Shown here: positions 35,166-37,042 of the stretch, one piece after another
Position numbering within the stretch: the stretch's first letter is position 1
Layout: every line of letters begins with the position of its first letter
DNA from: an uncultured Rhodospirillaceae bacterium
GTDB lineage: Bacteria; Pseudomonadota; Alphaproteobacteria; Rhodospirillales; Casp-alpha2
Assembly: GCA_913030825.1 (NCBI GenBank)
Contig: CAJWCU010000028.1
Location: 1-37,042 of the forward strand
DNA: 37,042 bases
Direction of reading: 5' to 3'
Notes under the pieces: model-generated
What the model was told of the DNA's origin: nothing
What the model saw: only the letters and a program-made list of their open reading frames with translations
Database searches by the model: none
Made by a program: the position numbers and the translations under genes

Positions 35166-36158
35166 ATGGTTTTCCGCATCTTCACCGCCCCGCTTTTGGC
35201 TATTCTGATTACCGCGATCCACCCCGTGGCCGCGGCCCGCGCGCAAGGGATTGACCCGGAAGCCGTCGCCGGGGCCGTCAATTCGGTCGTCGTCGTCTTG
35301 CCGCGCTGGCGGAATGTGCGCCCCGGCTTCGCACCGCGCAGCGGCGATCCGCGCATCGCGCCCGAAGGTTCGGGCGTCGCGATCCTGGCGGGCGGCTACG
35401 TGGTGACGAACGACCATGTCCTGGGCGACGCGATCAGCGTTTCGCTGCGCCTGGCCGACGGACGCAGGGCGCCGGCCGAGATCGTCGGCCGCCACAAGGC
35501 GACCGACATCGCCTTGTTGAAGACGACCGCCGATCTGACCGTCGCCGAACCGGGGCCCGTGCCCGGCTTGGCCGCACCCGTCTGCGCCATCGGCAATCCG
35601 TTCGGCCGGGGGCTTTCCGTCTCTTGCGGCGTGGTCTCTGCGATCGGTCGGGCCAACGCCGGGTTCAACGAGATCGAAGATTTCATCCAAACCGACGCAG
35701 CGGTCAATCCGGGCGGCTCGGGCGGTGCGCTGGTCGACGGCCAGGGGCGGTTTATCGGCATGGTCTCGGCGATCTTCGCGCAAGGGTCCGACGCCAATAT
35801 CGGCGTCAATTTCGCGGCGTCCCGTGCCTTGGTCGACCGGGTCGTCCGCGACCTTGCCGAGTTCGGCACCGTCCGCGAAGGCACCGCCGGGATGGACGTC
35901 CGGCCGTTGACGCCGGAAGAGGCGATTGTGAGCGCGGGCGTCGGCGTGGTCGAGGTCGCGCGGGACGGCCCGGCCCTCGCCGCCGGGATCGAAGCCGGCG
36001 ACATCGTCACCCGGGTCGGGAACCGTCCGGTGACCGCGCCCGGCGCGTTTCGCGCGTCCCTGTTCCGACACCGGCCCGGCGCGGACGTTCAAATGACGGT
36101 TCGGCGCGACGACGTGGAACGGCAGGGGACCGTCACGCTCGCCCCGCCGATGCCCTAG
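35166..36158 (+). CDS. HtrA/DegP-like serine protease with PDZ domain
   Basis: A periplasmic S1C-family protease of 330 aa. It has a signal peptide (FTAPLLAILITAIHPVAAARA), a trypsin-like domain with catalytic H84 (VVTNDHVLG), D114 (ATDIAL) and S185 (NPGGSGGA), and one C-terminal PDZ domain (about 240-325, with GPALAAGIEAGDIVTRVG). It is shorter than DegP, which has two PDZ domains, so it is closer to DegS in layout, but it has a cleavable signal rather than a clear anchor. The ATG at 35166 follows AAGGGC; the longer frame overlaps the divergent gene and is rejected. Confidence 0.9.
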   Translation: MVFRIFTAPLLAILITAIHPVAAARAQGIDPEAVAGAVNSVVVVLPRWRNVRPGFAPRSGDPRIAPEGSGVAILAGGYVVTNDHVLGDAISVSLRLADGRRAPAEIVGRHKATDIALLKTTADLTVAEPGPVPGLAAPVCAIGNPFGRGLSVSCGVVSAIGRANAGFNEIEDFIQTDAAVNPGGSGGALVDGQGRFIGMVSAIFAQGSDANIGVNFAASRALVDRVVRDLAEFGTVREGTAGMDVRPLTPEEAIVSAGVGVVEVARDGPALAAGIEAGDIVTRVGNRPVTAPGAFRASLFRHRPGADVQMTVRRDDVERQGTVTLAPPMP

Positions 36159-36180
36159 GCCGGACGAGCGTTTCAAGATC

Positions 36181-36972
36181 ATGGATTTCGCGGCGCCCGA
36201 CGTATCGGCCCTTCCCGACGCAGCCATGGAAATCGATTTCCAGGCGCTGTCCGATACGCGCCTTGCGGAAATGGAAACGGCGGCGATGGCCGTCGGCGAC
36301 AGCTTGGCCGAATTGTCCGCTCAGGGCACGACGCTGGTCGGTGACGTTCTGAAGGGTCAGGGCGAGTTTCTGCAATGGGACCATTACCCCGCGGGCGACG
36401 TTTACGACCGGACCAGCCACGCCCAGTACTATTACCACGCCCATCCTGCGGACAACCGGACGCCCGGCTACCCCGATGGGCTCTGGGCCACCGAGCATGG
36501 GCATTTTCATACGTTCCTGCGGGCCGAGGGCATGCCCCCCGGTGCGGTTTCGGCGGCCTTGCCGGGCAACCAGACGGGCGAAACCGCCGATGCGCTAAGC
36601 CATATCGTGGCGATTTCCATGGGCCGGGACGGCCTGCCGATGCGGTTGTTCACGACCAACCGGTGGGTCACCGGCGAACAATGGCACGACGCGGAAACGG
36701 TGATCGGGCTGATCGACCGGTTCACGGTCACCAGTCCCGTCCCGTCCCGCCCGGTGAATTCCTGGATCACCCATATGCTGCGCCTGTTCCGCCCGCAGAT
36801 CGAAGTGTTGCTGCGCCGGCGTGATGCCGCCCTGGTCGATTGGCAGACCCGCCATGCCGATACCGAAACGCCGGCGCATGAGGACCGGGGCCTGGAAGTG
36901 ACTTCGCTGACCGTCATCGATATTGCGGATCAGGTCGAACGCCTGGCGGCGGAGCGTGCCCGCCGCGCGTAA
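36181..36972 (+). CDS. Conserved hypothetical protein
   Basis: This 263-aa soluble protein has a distinct His/Tyr-rich core, HYPAGDVYD then AQYYYHAHPA and EHGHFHTFLR (about 67-112), which could bind metal, and a later NRWVTGEQWHDAE. I do not recognise a named family with certainty. It starts at ATG 36181, 22 bp after the protease stop, with a weak ribosome-binding site; a second Met at 36226 is possible. It is probably co-transcribed with the protease. Confidence 0.8.
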   Translation: MDFAAPDVSALPDAAMEIDFQALSDTRLAEMETAAMAVGDSLAELSAQGTTLVGDVLKGQGEFLQWDHYPAGDVYDRTSHAQYYYHAHPADNRTPGYPDGLWATEHGHFHTFLRAEGMPPGAVSAALPGNQTGETADALSHIVAISMGRDGLPMRLFTTNRWVTGEQWHDAETVIGLIDRFTVTSPVPSRPVNSWITHMLRLFRPQIEVLLRRRDAALVDWQTRHADTETPAHEDRGLEVTSLTVIDIADQVERLAAERARRA

Positions 36973-36974
36973 GA

Positions 36975-37042
36975 TCACTCGTCGGAAATCACCGCGCCCG
37001 CATCGATCAGCGCCTGGATCTCGTCGGCGCCGAAGCCGTGTT
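36975..37042 (-). CDS. C-terminus of probable CaiB/BaiF CoA-transferase (partial)
   Basis: The last 21 codons of a minus-strand gene enter the window: HGFGADEIQALI then DAGAVISDE and TGA at 36975. The G-x-x-x-x-E-I-x-A-L-x-x-A-G-A/V tail is typical of family III CoA-transferases, but 21 residues cannot prove it. It converges with the preceding gene, leaving only a couple of bases between. Confidence 0.45.
   Translation of the reverse strand, partial: HGFGADEIQALIDAGAVISDE

Overview
The window reads as an alphaproteobacterial chromosome, most likely Rhodospirillales-like. The evidence is a GcrA cell-cycle regulator with DnaA boxes upstream, an FzlA-like GST, the msrPQ pair, a single-chain B12-dependent methylmalonyl-CoA mutase, and high GC over most of its length. 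The assignment is an inference from gene content; no rRNA is present.

Region 1-6.2 kb is an accessory island with visibly lower GC and different codon use. It holds a DNA cytosine-5 methyltransferase, divergent from a tightly overlapping three-gene operon: a 748-aa protein with a GHKL (MORC/HSP90-like) ATPase at its N-terminus and a full histidine-kinase core at its C-terminus; a 416-aa protein starting with a receiver-like domain; and a 221-aa protein of unknown fold. The right edge is the 5' half of a tRNA-Arg(CCG) gene, cut exactly after the anticodon loop, which looks like an integration junction. This is the best candidate for an undescribed (probably defence-type) system.

Region 6.3-20.8 kb is core chromosome: an orphan ABC ATPase coupled to a lipoprotein hydrolase, an NDUFS6-type zinc-finger protein, polA, msrPQ, an FzlA-like protein, a TPR protein, an SDR, a divergent hydrolase, and two glycosyltransferases.

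Region 20.8-25.6 kb holds translation genes with notable control. thrS is preceded by a 19-codon leader peptide with nine Thr codons and mutually exclusive antiterminator and terminator hairpins. infC appears to start at a rare ATA codon. After a frameshifted gene and a DUF2927 protein comes a 73-codon ArfA-like ORF with a strong intrinsic terminator inside the reading frame, as in E. coli arfA.

Region 25.6-32.4 kb holds methylmalonyl-CoA mutase, gcrA, an ACT-domain protein, a Nudix hydrolase, YtoQ, proline iminopeptidase, a PagL-like lipid A deacylase and tRNA-Arg(CCT).

Region 32.4-37 kb holds a bufferin-type RiPP operon on the minus strand (Cys-rich precursor, DUF692/MNIO enzyme, partner protein) with RNA hairpins at the precursor ribosome-binding site and between precursor and enzymes. 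It is followed by a small conserved protein, an HtrA-like protease, a hypothetical protein and the tail of a probable CaiB/BaiF CoA-transferase.
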